Shown here piece after piece: positions 7,940-16,811 of a DNA stretch of 27,306 bases; position 1 is the stretch's first letter, and every line of letters begins with the position of its first letter. The notes beneath the pieces are model-generated. The model saw only the letters and a list, made by a program, of their open reading frames with translations, ran no database searches and was not told where the DNA came from. Origin of the DNA: SIG578 sp964508295 (GTDB lineage: Bacteria; Bacillota; Clostridia; Oscillospirales; Ruminococcaceae); contig CAZDSQ010000018.1 of NCBI GenBank assembly GCA_964508295.1, forward strand, positions 1 to 27,306, written 5' to 3'. A program made the position numbers and the translations under genes.

Positions 7940-9163
7940 TTACGCATTTAATGCGGCGGTATAACCCGTCGAAAAGGCTATTTGCAGATTAAATCCGCCC
8001 GTCAGGGCGTCAACGTCTATAACTTCTCCTGCAAAGTATAATCCCTTTACAAGCTTAGACTCCATCGTTTTTGGGTTTATCTCGCGGCTCTCAACTCCGC
8101 CCGCAGTTATAATAGCAGTTTCTATATCCTCTCTGCCACAAACATCAAATCTCATAGACTTCAGTACGCGACAAAGGCCCTGCCTCTGCTCCTTAGTTAT
8201 CTGATTTACCTTTTGGTGAGCTGGAATATTACTGCGCCCGACCACAACAGCAATCATAGCCTTTGGCAGAAGCTTTGAGAGCGAATTTAAAAAGTCGCGG
8301 TTCAGGTTTTCTGAAAAGTCACGGCTGAGTCGCGCATCAAGCATCTCAAGGCTCAAGGCCGGCTTTAAATCAAGCTCAATGTAGTAGTTCTGCGGGTTTT
8401 CCTTTAAATGCGCGCTTGCACTAAGTGCTATCGGACCCGATACTCCAAAATGGGTAAAGAGCATTTCACCCATTTCCCTGTAGATGCATTTATTATTTGA
8501 CTTATTATAAAGCGAAAGCTTTATGTTTTTAAGGGACAAGCCCTGCATTTCTTTACACTCGCCGCCAGCTATTTTAAGGCCTACAAGAGAGGCGCGGGTA
8601 GGCACAATGCTATGCCCTGCGGTTTTAGCAAGCCTATATCCATCACCTGTACTACCCGTTTTTGAATAAGAAAGTCCACCCGTCGCAACTATAACAGAAG
8701 CACTGAAACACTCTTTTCCCGACTCTGTTTTAACACCTTTTATTTCGCCGTCAGAAATAAGCAATTCTTTAACTGTATCGGTCAAAACCTTTACACCGTA
8801 CATATCGCAGTAGCGGCGCAGAGCATCGGCAATATCCATAGCTCTGTCTGACTGTGGGAAAACTCTGTTTCCCCTCTCGGTCTTAAGCGGCACGCCGAGA
8901 CCTTCAAAAAGGTTCATTGTATCCTCTGGGGAGAAATTCCCAAGCACACTATAAAGAAACTTAGGATTTGAAACAATGTTTTTTAAGACTGTTTCAACAT
9001 CGCAGTTGTTTGTTACATTACATCTGCCCTTCCCCGTTACAAGAATTTTTCTTGCAGTTCGGGGCATTTTTTCTATAAGCAAAGTGTTTTTGCCTAAAGA
9101 AGCGGCTGTTCCTGCCGATAAGAGCCCTGCGGCACCTCCGCCTACTACAATTACATCATACAT
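7940..9163 (-). CDS. BaiN/HI0933-family NAD(P)/FAD-dependent oxidoreductase
   Basis: A 407-residue flavoprotein of the HI0933/BaiN/RdsA family. The N-terminal Rossmann motif VVGGGAAGLLSAGTAA binds FAD, followed by the family signature GKGRCNVTNNC. The C-terminal FAGEVIDVDALTGGFNLQIA is also typical and forms the second part of the FAD site. Characterised relatives include a bile-acid dehydratase-like reductase (BaiN), but family members are widespread in bacteria without bile-acid metabolism, and that role should not be assumed. It lies 15 bases after the RpiR regulator gene and 15 before plsC, all on one strand. Confidence 0.9.
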   Translation of the reverse strand: MYDVIVVGGGAAGLLSAGTAASLGKNTLLIEKMPRTARKILVTGKGRCNVTNNCDVETVLKNIVSNPKFLYSVLGNFSPEDTMNLFEGLGVPLKTERGNRVFPQSDRAMDIADALRRYCDMYGVKVLTDTVKELLISDGEIKGVKTESGKECFSASVIVATGGLSYSKTGSTGDGYRLAKTAGHSIVPTRASLVGLKIAGGECKEMQGLSLKNIKLSLYNKSNNKCIYREMGEMLFTHFGVSGPIALSASAHLKENPQNYYIELDLKPALSLEMLDARLSRDFSENLNRDFLNSLSKLLPKAMIAVVVGRSNIPAHQKVNQITKEQRQGLCRVLKSMRFDVCGREDIETAIITAGGVESREINPKTMESKLVKGLYFAGEVIDVDALTGGFNLQIAFSTGYTAALNA

Positions 9164-9178
9164 TTATCATATTTTCCT

Positions 9179-10039
9179 TTAGTTGTTACTATCGTAAACC
9201 TCATACTCTTCCCAGAACTGCTCAAGCTTTTGCAGTTTTTTGGAAACCTCATCCTTACGGCGCAGACCAAGCGACACTATAAGGGCGTTTATAAGGCTTA
9301 ATGGAGCTACCAGCGAATCGACAAACGAAGCCATATCGCTTCTCGCAATAAGCATATTACCGGCAAATTCCGAAAGCGGAGAGCTTTTACTATCGGTAAT
9401 CGCGATTACCTTAACATTTTTCTCAGAGGCATATCTCATAGCGCTGACAGTTCTTTTTGAATATCTCGGGAAGCTAAGACCGATAAGAACATCGTCGCTG
9501 TCGATTGAAATAATGCTTTCAAAAACATCTCCCGAGCTTGTAGAGCCTACAAGCTTAACATTATCAAAAATGTGATTTAAATAGAAAGCGAGGAAATTTG
9601 CAAGGGCCGACGAGCTGCCCGTTCCGATAATATAGATGCGCTTTGCACCTATTATTGAGTCGACCGCTCTATCAAAGTCCTTTTTATCCATTTCCTCAAG
9701 GGTTTTTCTGATCTTCTCAATATCAGAATGTAAAACCTTATTAGGAACGTCGCCAACATCAAACTTACTGCTTGCAACCTCCATTCGCTGAACGGCAGTG
9801 AGCATATTACGGCTTACGTCCTGAAGCGCCTTCTGAAGCTGAGGATAGCCCGAAAAACCAAGCTCGCTTGCAAAGCGGACAACGGTTGACTCACTGACTC
9901 CTACCTCAGCGCCGAGCTTTGCGGCTGTCAGGTAAGATGCCTTGTCAAAATGGTCGATTAAAAAGGTTGCGATCTTCTTTTGTCCCTTTGAAAAGGACGG
10001 CATTTCCTGCCGAAGCCTCACAATTATATCGGTTTTCAC
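9179..10039 (-). CDS. MurR/RpiR-family transcriptional regulator (HTH + SIS domain)
   Basis: A 286-residue regulator with an N-terminal RpiR helix-turn-helix (residues 1–77; recognition region AEVGVSESTVVRFASELGF at 44–62) and a C-terminal SIS sugar-phosphate-binding domain (about 125–260; IYIIGTGSSSALANF at 135–149). Such proteins sense phosphorylated sugars and often control amino-sugar or cell-wall recycling genes. The start codon is GTG, supported by a GGGAGGG ribosome binding site; a more distal in-frame start is not needed. It sits between the teichoic acid export genes and the lipid/isoprenoid genes, with 28 bases from tagH, so it is probably transcribed with them. The ligand and target are unknown. 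Confidence 0.92.
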   Translation of the reverse strand: MKTDIIVRLRQEMPSFSKGQKKIATFLIDHFDKASYLTAAKLGAEVGVSESTVVRFASELGFSGYPQLQKALQDVSRNMLTAVQRMEVASSKFDVGDVPNKVLHSDIEKIRKTLEEMDKKDFDRAVDSIIGAKRIYIIGTGSSSALANFLAFYLNHIFDNVKLVGSTSSGDVFESIISIDSDDVLIGLSFPRYSKRTVSAMRYASEKNVKVIAITDSKSSPLSEFAGNMLIARSDMASFVDSLVAPLSLINALIVSLGLRRKDEVSKKLQKLEQFWEEYEVYDSNN

Positions 10040-10067
10040 ACTATCCCTCCCCTCTTAAAGCTTGAAT

Positions 10068-10793
10068 TTATTTCATAAATTCCTTATATTCAGCCAAAAC
10101 CTCTTTGGTTTCTCCCTGGCGCATTAAAACGCCGTTATTGAGCCAGATAATATGGTCGCAGAGCTTTTGCAGAGTGTCCATACTGTGTGAAACGATAATA
10201 ACAGTCCTTGTTTTATCGCTGATAAGCTCTTTGATCTTTTCGTAGCTCTTCTTTTTAAACTTTTCGTCACCGACACTCAAGACTTCGTCAATGAGCATGA
10301 TATCGGTTTCCATTATGGCGGTTATTGAAAAGGCAAGCTTTGAATACATTCCGCTTGAATAGGTCTTGACTGGCTTATCTATAAAAGCGCCGAGCTCAGA
10401 AAACTCGATAATGCTATCGAGCTTTTCCTGAATTTCAGACTTTTTAAAGCCCATAAGTAAACCCGAAAGGAATATATTTTCTCTACCCGAAAGGTTTGTT
10501 TTAAAGCCAACGCCTATTGAAAGCAAAGAAACTGTTTTTCCGTAAAGGTTTATATCGCCTTTATCTGCAGAGAAAATGCCCGCAATGGCACGAAGCAGGG
10601 TTGATTTACCGCTTCCGTTTCTGCCTATAAGTCCTACTACCTGCCCTTCCTCAATATCAAAGGACACGTCCTTTACCGCCTCAAAAACATCGAGCTTATT
10701 TTTACCAAAGGTAAACAGGGCTCTTTTTGAGCTGACTGATTTAAGACTTCTGTAAACAACCCACAGATTTTTAACTGAAATTGCCTTACTCAT
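10068..10793 (-). CDS. tagH: Teichoic acid/polysaccharide ABC exporter, ATP-binding protein (TagH-like)
   Basis: A 241-residue ABC ATPase of the TagH/KpsT/RfbB group, which powers export of completed wall polymers. Walker A is GRNGSGKST (57–65), the signature region YSSGMYSKLAF (145–155) has the degenerate form characteristic of this exporter group, and Walker B is IMLIDE (165–170) followed by VLSVGDEKF. It has the core ATPase domain only and lacks the C-terminal extension of B. subtilis TagH, which may mean a different substrate-recognition mode. The TAATG junction shares one base with the permease gene upstream, so the two are translationally coupled. Confidence 0.92.
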   Translation of the reverse strand: MSKAISVKNLWVVYRSLKSVSSKRALFTFGKNKLDVFEAVKDVSFDIEEGQVVGLIGRNGSGKSTLLRAIAGIFSADKGDINLYGKTVSLLSIGVGFKTNLSGRENIFLSGLLMGFKKSEIQEKLDSIIEFSELGAFIDKPVKTYSSGMYSKLAFSITAIMETDIMLIDEVLSVGDEKFKKKSYEKIKELISDKTRTVIIVSHSMDTLQKLCDHIIWLNNGVLMRQGETKEVLAEYKEFMK

Positions 10794-11587
10794 TAAATCA
10801 CCTTTGTATAACTGTTTTCGTATTTATAAACAATGTGTATTCCAAGCGCCGATATAAGAACTCCCGCCACAAGCCAAATTGCGAGCGCAACAAGGTCGGG
10901 TGCGCGGTTGTAGAGCATTACATCTCTAAGCGACGAGATTACAAGCGCAACGGGGTTTCCCTTTTCGAGCAGACCCGAGACGAGCGGATGCAGTTTTCCA
11001 AGCTTGCTTTCTATCGAGTAAAAAACGCCCGACATATAGAAAACAAGTCTTAAAAGCACCGTTACAACATTGGAAAGATCCTCAATAAATACGCCGAAAT
11101 GCATAAATATAAGGCCAAAGCCAAAGGTTACAAGGAACAGAACGACCAGGATAAAAGGAATATACAAAAGATTTACGCCTATCTCAATTCTGTCAATAAC
11201 CATTGAAACGATTACAATTCCGAAAGAAATGAGCATTTTAAAGAAGTTTACATACATCTTGATTAAAATTAGGGTGTATTTCGGAATGTATATCTTTGTT
11301 ACTGTGCTTTTATTGGCTTTTACAAGCTTAACGCTATTGGTTATGGTTCGGTTAAAGAAGTCCCAAGCGGTAAGTCCTATAAAGACGAAAACCGGAAAAT
11401 TGGGTTCTCTGCTGCCGAAAACTATCTGAACCACAAAGGAATAGATAAGCATAAACAAAATGGGATCCAGAATCCACCAGAGCCAGTTAAGATATGAATC
11501 CGCAACGCTTGATTTAAGTTCCGCCTTGGCGGCATAAACGGCATACGGATTGTACCGTTTAAGATCTCTGAAAAATCTTTTCATCAT
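10793..11587 (-). CDS. tagG: Teichoic acid/polysaccharide ABC exporter, permease (TagG-like)
   Basis: A 264-residue ABC-2-type membrane protein, the partner of the downstream ATPase. It has several hydrophobic segments, including WLWWILDPILFMLIYSFVVQ and the stretches LLYIPFILVVLFLVTFGFGL and LAIWLVAGVLISALGIHIVY, with the family's cytoplasmic amphipathic N-terminus (RYNPYAVYAAKAELKSSVAD). The protein probably forms the channel that moves the lipid-linked polymer outwards. Two ATG codons are adjacent; the second is better spaced from the AGGAGAAG ribosome binding site, so the real start may be 11584. The gene is 11 bases after the TagF–GT4 fusion gene. Confidence 0.93.
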   Translation of the reverse strand: MMKRFFRDLKRYNPYAVYAAKAELKSSVADSYLNWLWWILDPILFMLIYSFVVQIVFGSREPNFPVFVFIGLTAWDFFNRTITNSVKLVKANKSTVTKIYIPKYTLILIKMYVNFFKMLISFGIVIVSMVIDRIEIGVNLLYIPFILVVLFLVTFGFGLIFMHFGVFIEDLSNVVTVLLRLVFYMSGVFYSIESKLGKLHPLVSGLLEKGNPVALVISSLRDVMLYNRAPDLVALAIWLVAGVLISALGIHIVYKYENSYTKVI

Positions 11588-11598
11588 CTTCTCCTATT

Positions 11599-14004
11599 TT
11601 AAGAAAACAGATTTTCAAATTGACTTATTGCTGTCTTGTTATATTCTTCAAAATCAATATTCATCGGCTTTACCTCGCCTTTATCGAAGGCGGCAAAACC
11701 CTTTAAAAGACCCTCTTTGCTGTTTTCGACCATTGTTCCGCCATGCGCATTTAGCATCGCTTTGGGTCCGTCCATCTCGGTACAGATAACGGGAACGCCT
11801 ACGCAGTCTGCCTCAAACATTACGAGCCCCAAAGCTTCATATTTCGAGCAAAGAACAAACAGGTCGCATTTTTTTACTATCGGCATTGGGTTTGCAATTG
11901 ACCAGAGGCAAGCTATATTTTGACTGCAGGGCTTGCTGTTGGCGTAAGCCACAGTTTTATTGTAAAGCTTACCGCTGCCGCCGATAATGATTAGATAGCT
12001 GTCGGGGTTTTGCTCGTTGTACTCAGCGAAGGCATCAATGAGCATATTGTGTTGCTTTTCTGCTGAATATCTGCCAACTGAGATAAACTTTTTGCCTTTT
12101 GCATTTAAAATTCCCTCAATGCCCGCGGGGTGATGAACGCTACTGCGGCTACCCTTTTGATACTCAATAGGTTTACAGCTGTTTTCCATAAACTTATTAG
12201 CATCAAAGGCGTTGCTTACAACAACTATGTTATCCTTTTTGCCACTTATCTTAGCGGTTGATTTTGCCATAGCCTCTGTTACAACTGCAACCTTATCGTA
12301 TTCTCTATAGGCAGAGCGGATCGTGAGCCTATGCTGGTTGGTTTTTGAGGCAAGCTCCTTTTGCATATCGCTGTGGACAAATATCATCTTCTTTGCCTTA
12401 AACTGCTGCAGAAGCTTTATGATATACTTATCATAGCCGCTGAAATTAACAACATAGTCCATCGAAAAATCGGTAAAATGCTTTTTAAATTCTCTTGCAT
12501 AGGCACGCTCGACATAGCGCTTTACAAAGCCGTTTGTTCGGTTTAGTTTATAGAAGATAACAAAGGCAAGAGCCTCTAAAAATGTATAATTGATACCGCT
12601 TGAAATGCTGAAAAGCTTAAGCTCCTTGGGGAGAAAATCAAGCCGCTGCGGATTTTTTGTAAACGCCGACTGCTTTATAGCAAAGTAATAATCGCGCTCA
12701 TTAAGATCAATGCTGCCAAGAAGGTTTTTAAAAGCGGCGGTAATGCCGTTCTGTAATAAGGCTCCGCAATACAAAAGAACTTTAGGCTTATTGTTTTGCT
12801 CTACCCTCATAGTTTTGCAGGTTTTTTCACCCTTTAAAACACAGGAGAGGATATTTTTAGCGGCGTCCTTATTATCATAGGTGCAAAATCTTTTAATAAA
12901 CTCGCTGTCGTCATAATCCTTGGGAGAGCTGAGGGCTGAAACAAGCTCCTCAGGTGTCGAGGTGTTTGTAAAAGGAAGTTCAGAGAGCGGAAAATAAAAG
13001 CCTCTTGAGCTATCGTACTGCTCTCTGTCGGGGGTAAACAGAACTATTTTCTTTCTTGTATTGGCATAGTCAAAGAAAACGCTCGAATAATCGGTAACCA
13101 GCGCATCACAACAGGAGAGCACCTCATACGGCTCATATCCTTCGGGAAAAGCCTTGATATGCTTATATCCGCTGACATCAGCCGTAGCCCTTACCATAGG
13201 ATGAAGCTTTAAAAGCATAACCTGCTTTTCGGAGAGCAGAGCGTCAATCTTAAGGAGGGTTTTCTTCATCTCGTTAAGAGAGGCCTCTAAATTCTTGCCG
13301 ATATTTTCAACCTTCCAGGTTGGCATATAGACAAACAGTTCTTTATCGGCATACCCTATCTTTTTCTTTATCTCGTCTGTGTTCTGATTAAAGAAAACCG
13401 AGTTTCTGGGGTAGCCCTCGCAGAGAATTTCGCCCTTGAAAAGATTGTCGATATTATAGGACTCAATCATTTTCTCGCGCATATAATCATTAGGGTAAAC
13501 GAGGTAATCCGAGAAAAGCAGATTTCTCTGAATATTGCCCATCGAGTGAAGCTCAAGGGCGTTATGCTTGCCCATCTTTTTAAGGGGAGTTCCGTGCCAG
13601 GTGTTTGTGTAGACCTGTCCGTCCTTTTTAATATAGGCGCGCGGTAGCGAGGTGTCGGTAAATATGTAATTTACCATTGCAAGAATTTTAAAATACCTAA
13701 ATGAGCCTTGGCGGATAATTTTAACACCTTGGACGTCATATCTTTTCAAAAGCGCCTCTGCCCTGCCCTTTGTGTTGGCATCAACAGAGAGGTAGACCTT
13801 TTTAGCTCCGTAATTTCCGCTTTGAAGCTCTTTTAAAAGGTAAAAGATATTTCCTGCAACATCAAGCCCGTTTCTTGACTCGAAAATAACAGTATCCTTT
13901 TTTATTTTAGAGCGGTAGAAAAAATGGCAGTAATAGCTGGTCTTAACAGCCGATGTAAATGCTTTTTTCCCTTTTTTCGCAAGCTTAATAAGCTTTTTTA
14001 TCAT
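11599..14004 (-). CDS. Fusion of a CDP-glycerol glycerophosphotransferase (TagF-like) and a GT4-type glycosyltransferase
   Basis: An 801-residue two-domain enzyme. Residues 1–395 are a Glyphos_transf (TagB/TagF) domain with TWHGTPLKKMG (catalytic histidine H137) and VTDYSSVFFDYAN, which transfers glycerol-phosphate from CDP-glycerol to a growing polymer. Residues from about 405 to the end are a GT-B, family-4-type glycosyltransferase with FISVGRYSAEKQHN (donor-site start) and the E-x7-E region YEALGLVMFEADCVG. The inferred role is to build and decorate the same teichoic acid chain. I placed the start at the ATG at 14004: it overlaps the upstream stop codon as ATGA and is 10 bases from GAGGAG. 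A GTG three codons earlier is too close to that ribosome binding site. The protein is probably peripheral on the inner membrane face, given its lysine-rich N-terminus. Confidence 0.88.
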   Translation of the reverse strand: MIKKLIKLAKKGKKAFTSAVKTSYYCHFFYRSKIKKDTVIFESRNGLDVAGNIFYLLKELQSGNYGAKKVYLSVDANTKGRAEALLKRYDVQGVKIIRQGSFRYFKILAMVNYIFTDTSLPRAYIKKDGQVYTNTWHGTPLKKMGKHNALELHSMGNIQRNLLFSDYLVYPNDYMREKMIESYNIDNLFKGEILCEGYPRNSVFFNQNTDEIKKKIGYADKELFVYMPTWKVENIGKNLEASLNEMKKTLLKIDALLSEKQVMLLKLHPMVRATADVSGYKHIKAFPEGYEPYEVLSCCDALVTDYSSVFFDYANTRKKIVLFTPDREQYDSSRGFYFPLSELPFTNTSTPEELVSALSSPKDYDDSEFIKRFCTYDNKDAAKNILSCVLKGEKTCKTMRVEQNNKPKVLLYCGALLQNGITAAFKNLLGSIDLNERDYYFAIKQSAFTKNPQRLDFLPKELKLFSISSGINYTFLEALAFVIFYKLNRTNGFVKRYVERAYAREFKKHFTDFSMDYVVNFSGYDKYIIKLLQQFKAKKMIFVHSDMQKELASKTNQHRLTIRSAYREYDKVAVVTEAMAKSTAKISGKKDNIVVVSNAFDANKFMENSCKPIEYQKGSRSSVHHPAGIEGILNAKGKKFISVGRYSAEKQHNMLIDAFAEYNEQNPDSYLIIIGGSGKLYNKTVAYANSKPCSQNIACLWSIANPMPIVKKCDLFVLCSKYEALGLVMFEADCVGVPVICTEMDGPKAMLNAHGGTMVENSKEGLLKGFAAFDKGEVKPMNIDFEEYNKTAISQFENLFS

Positions 14005-15245
14005 TTGATGCACTCCTCTAATGCGCGCTTTGCACTCTCAGCGTCATTAAATGTGTTAAACCTCTCGTTAAAAGACTTATACTTTTCGTCGTAAGAGAAT
14101 TCTTTTTCTGTTTTTCTTATTATTTCACAAAGCTCGCTGTTCTCATAGGCGATGGGTCCGGGAAGCTCGTTCATATCAAGATAGAAGTCGCGCATCTCGT
14201 TTTTGTAAAGCTCGTAATCGTACATAAAGAACATAATGGGACGCCTTAGATTTGCGTAGTCAAAAAACACGCTTGAATAGTCGGTAAGCAGCATATCGCT
14301 TATGATATAAAGCTCGTTTATATCATCATAGCGGGAAACATCATAAATAAAGCCCTCATAGCTGCTCAAATCAAACTTATCAATGATAAAATAGTGTGCT
14401 CTGAAAAGGATAACATAATCGTCCGAAAGTTCCCTTTTAAGCATCTCAAAGTCAATGCCGATATCATAGTGGAAACCTCTGCCGCGCTCGTAATTATTAT
14501 CGCGGAAGGTGGGCGCGTAAAGAAGCACCTTTTTATCCTCGGGTATTTTAAGCTTTTCTTTAATGCGCTTTGCGTCCTCCTCGGTAAATGAAAACAAAAA
14601 GTCATTTCTCGGGTAACCGCACTCGATAAACTTTTCTGCCTGCTCCTCTATTGAGTGGTCATAGGCAGAGCCTATCTTCTCGGTGTAAAACTTTGAAGGA
14701 GAAAGGAAATATGTAATTTTTCTGCCCTGCGAATGATACTGATCGTGAATTTCGGAAAGCTTCTGAGCCTTACTGCCCTCGCTCTTGATATCACAGCCGA
14801 GGCGCTTTAGGGGAGTTCCGTGCCAGGTCTGAACAAAGACCTGTTCCTTTTTGGGAGTTATATAGGTGAGCATGGTCGAGTTGGTAACCCAATACTTTGC
14901 TGTTGCCAGCACCTTGAGATAACCCTTTGTGTTATATTTTACAAGCTTGGTGTTAGGATTTTTAGCAAGGTAAGCATACTTCTTTGTATTGCGCACAGAC
15001 CATATAAATGTGTAATCCTTATAGCGCTCGTCATTAAGCGCGGCATAATACATCGCCTTGGGGCTGCAGGTAACAAGCCTGCCCTGAAAGGACTCGAAAA
15101 GAATGGTATTTTCCTCAAGGGGAAGCTGTTTACTGAACTTTTTATAGGTAAGCCCCCTCTTTGTATAGACAATTTTCTTATAAAGCTTATGAAAGATGGT
15201 GCTTCTTTGCATAATTTTCTTTATGCGTTCTTTTATCTTTTTCAC
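14001..15245 (-). CDS. CDP-glycerol glycerophosphotransferase (TagF-like)
   Basis: A 414-residue Glyphos_transf family protein. It carries the WHGTPLKRLG motif with the catalytic histidine, the PSKFYTEKIG region, and the C-terminal LLTDYSSVFFDYANLRRP, which contacts CDP-glycerol. It probably polymerises or primes glycerol-phosphate units on a lipid-linked carrier at the cytoplasmic membrane. The start is GTG at 15245, with AGGAGC eight bases upstream. It lies 17 bases after tagD and overlaps the next gene by four bases. Which of the three family members here is primer and which is polymerase cannot be decided from sequence alone. Confidence 0.9.
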   Translation of the reverse strand: MKKIKERIKKIMQRSTIFHKLYKKIVYTKRGLTYKKFSKQLPLEENTILFESFQGRLVTCSPKAMYYAALNDERYKDYTFIWSVRNTKKYAYLAKNPNTKLVKYNTKGYLKVLATAKYWVTNSTMLTYITPKKEQVFVQTWHGTPLKRLGCDIKSEGSKAQKLSEIHDQYHSQGRKITYFLSPSKFYTEKIGSAYDHSIEEQAEKFIECGYPRNDFLFSFTEEDAKRIKEKLKIPEDKKVLLYAPTFRDNNYERGRGFHYDIGIDFEMLKRELSDDYVILFRAHYFIIDKFDLSSYEGFIYDVSRYDDINELYIISDMLLTDYSSVFFDYANLRRPIMFFMYDYELYKNEMRDFYLDMNELPGPIAYENSELCEIIRKTEKEFSYDEKYKSFNERFNTFNDAESAKRALEECIK

Positions 15246-15262
15246 TTATATTGCTCCTGAAA

Positions 15263-15652
15263 TCAGTCTTTAAGGTCTTTCTTTATCTGAGTTGTGGAAA
15301 TCTCGGGGGTGCGCGGCAGGTAAACTACCTCGCAAGAATCCTTAAGGAAGTCAAATTTGCCTTCCCAGTCATTTCCCATAACAAAAGTGTCAACTCGAAA
15401 TTCCTTAACGTCGGTTACCTTCTGCTCCCAGCACTCCTCAGGGATAACAAGGTCAACGTAGCGGATAGCTTCAAGCATCTTTTTGCGCTCCTCGTATGTA
15501 AAGTAGCACTTTTTCTGCTTGCTGTTCCAGTTAAACTCATCTGTTGACAGAGCAACGATAAGATAGTCGCCGTGCTCTTTAGCGCGTTTTAAAAGATTGA
15601 TGTGTCCGTAATGAAGCAGGTCAAAGGTTCCGTAAGTTATAACTTTTTTCAT
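15263..15652 (-). CDS. tagD: Glycerol-3-phosphate cytidylyltransferase
   Basis: A 129-residue nucleotidyltransferase, exactly the length of B. subtilis TagD, that makes CDP-glycerol from CTP and glycerol-3-phosphate. The HxGH motif is H14-Y-G-H17 in TYGTFDLLHYGHINLLKRA. The second signature, RTPEISTTQIK (about 114–124), corresponds to the family's RTxGISTT. The substrate-side VMGNDWEGKFDFL is also conserved. It supplies the donor for the three flanking glycerophosphotransferases, and one base separates its start from the stop of the upstream gene. A GGAGG ribosome binding site is present. Confidence 0.96.
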   Translation of the reverse strand: MKKVITYGTFDLLHYGHINLLKRAKEHGDYLIVALSTDEFNWNSKQKKCYFTYEERKKMLEAIRYVDLVIPEECWEQKVTDVKEFRVDTFVMGNDWEGKFDFLKDSCEVVYLPRTPEISTTQIKKDLKD

Positions 15653-15653
15653 T

Positions 15654-16808
15654 TTAGTTTTCCTCCGTTTTGGTTAAACCTATATGTTTTAGTACTCTCT
15701 CGCATCCGCCGCCTGCAAAGGAGTTTACAAGAGCGTTACATTTTTCTCTTTGCTCTTTGTAATCATCCTCGCCGCGAGAAACAGATGCTATGAAATCCAT
15801 AAATTCTTCTTCACAATCTATATGACATCCGGGCATAAGACCCGATATATCATCTACAACAAAGCCGCGATTTTTGCGGTACTCTTCAAAATCAAGCCCT
15901 GCAAATGCTATCGGCCTGTCAAGCATCAGAAAGTCGAAATAAATGCTCGAGAAGTCTGTAACAAGCGCGTCGCAATGGCTCATAAGGGAATAAAGGCTGT
16001 ACCCCATCTTACAAATATCATTGTCCAAAACATAAAAAAGATTTGAATATGCTCTGCGAGGTAAAACGGCATCGTCCATAGGGTGCGGCTTTATTACAAG
16101 CAGCATATTCTGCTTTTGAAGCCGGGTGTTTACACGCTCCAAAAAATCGGTATGATAAGGATTTACCTCGTCATAATGAACGTTATCGTTTTTATTAAGG
16201 CGGCTGGAGCTTGAAAAGGTCGGGAGCCAAAAAATAACCTTGCTATATTCAGAAAAACTATCAGGCTTTTCGGTTTCTTTAAATATATCGTCGCATCTCG
16301 GCTGAGAGGTTAAAATAACCTGCTCGTCCCTCGCGCCAAATGCCCTTTTCATAACATCTGCAAAAAAAGGTGAGGTTGCGATCACATTTGTAAAGTAATT
16401 TTGTTTATCGTTTTGGTGCCCTGCCTCTAATCTGCCAATTCGCTTTAGCGGCATACCGTGCCATAGATTGACAACCCTTTGGTCGCGGGCGGGCTTTATT
16501 GGGTATTTGCCAAAACTGTAAAAAACATACTTTGAAAAGAGGAACGGCACAATTCCCTTTTTAAGCGAAACGAATTTAACGTTCTCGGGGGCAGATTTCT
16601 GATACTTTTCAAACTCATCGGTCGAAACGGTTATGTTAAACTCTCGGTTGTACCCCTCTGAGATCATATAATCATACACAGCCTTGACATTATCGCGAAA
16701 ACCGAGATTTGAATAAAACAGAACATTATGGGATTTTTTGGGAATAAATTTATTTAAAAGAGTAAGCGGCAAAAAAAGAATTTTTCCCGCCTTTTTTAAT
16801 ATACTCAT
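15654..16808 (-). CDS. CDP-glycerol glycerophosphotransferase (TagB-like)
   Basis: A 384-residue member of the Glyphos_transf family. It shows NLWHGMPLKRIG with the catalytic histidine and LVTDFSSIYFDFLMLDRP near the C-terminus. The lysine-rich, hydrophobic N-terminus (ILKKAGKILFLPLTLLNKFI) suggests membrane association. Its position first after the GT2 gene and before tagD makes a TagB-like primase role plausible but not proven. It starts three bases after the GT2 stop codon, with a GAGAGGAT ribosome binding site. Confidence 0.88.
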   Translation of the reverse strand: MSILKKAGKILFLPLTLLNKFIPKKSHNVLFYSNLGFRDNVKAVYDYMISEGYNREFNITVSTDEFEKYQKSAPENVKFVSLKKGIVPFLFSKYVFYSFGKYPIKPARDQRVVNLWHGMPLKRIGRLEAGHQNDKQNYFTNVIATSPFFADVMKRAFGARDEQVILTSQPRCDDIFKETEKPDSFSEYSKVIFWLPTFSSSSRLNKNDNVHYDEVNPYHTDFLERVNTRLQKQNMLLVIKPHPMDDAVLPRRAYSNLFYVLDNDICKMGYSLYSLMSHCDALVTDFSSIYFDFLMLDRPIAFAGLDFEEYRKNRGFVVDDISGLMPGCHIDCEEEFMDFIASVSRGEDDYKEQREKCNALVNSFAGGGCERVLKHIGLTKTEEN

Positions 16809-16811
16809 TTT

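Noticed and set aside
7940..9163. Assignment of the flavoprotein to bile-acid 7-dehydroxylation (BaiN).
   Set aside because: No other bai genes are nearby, and the family is widespread in bacteria without bile-acid metabolism; only the family name is supported.
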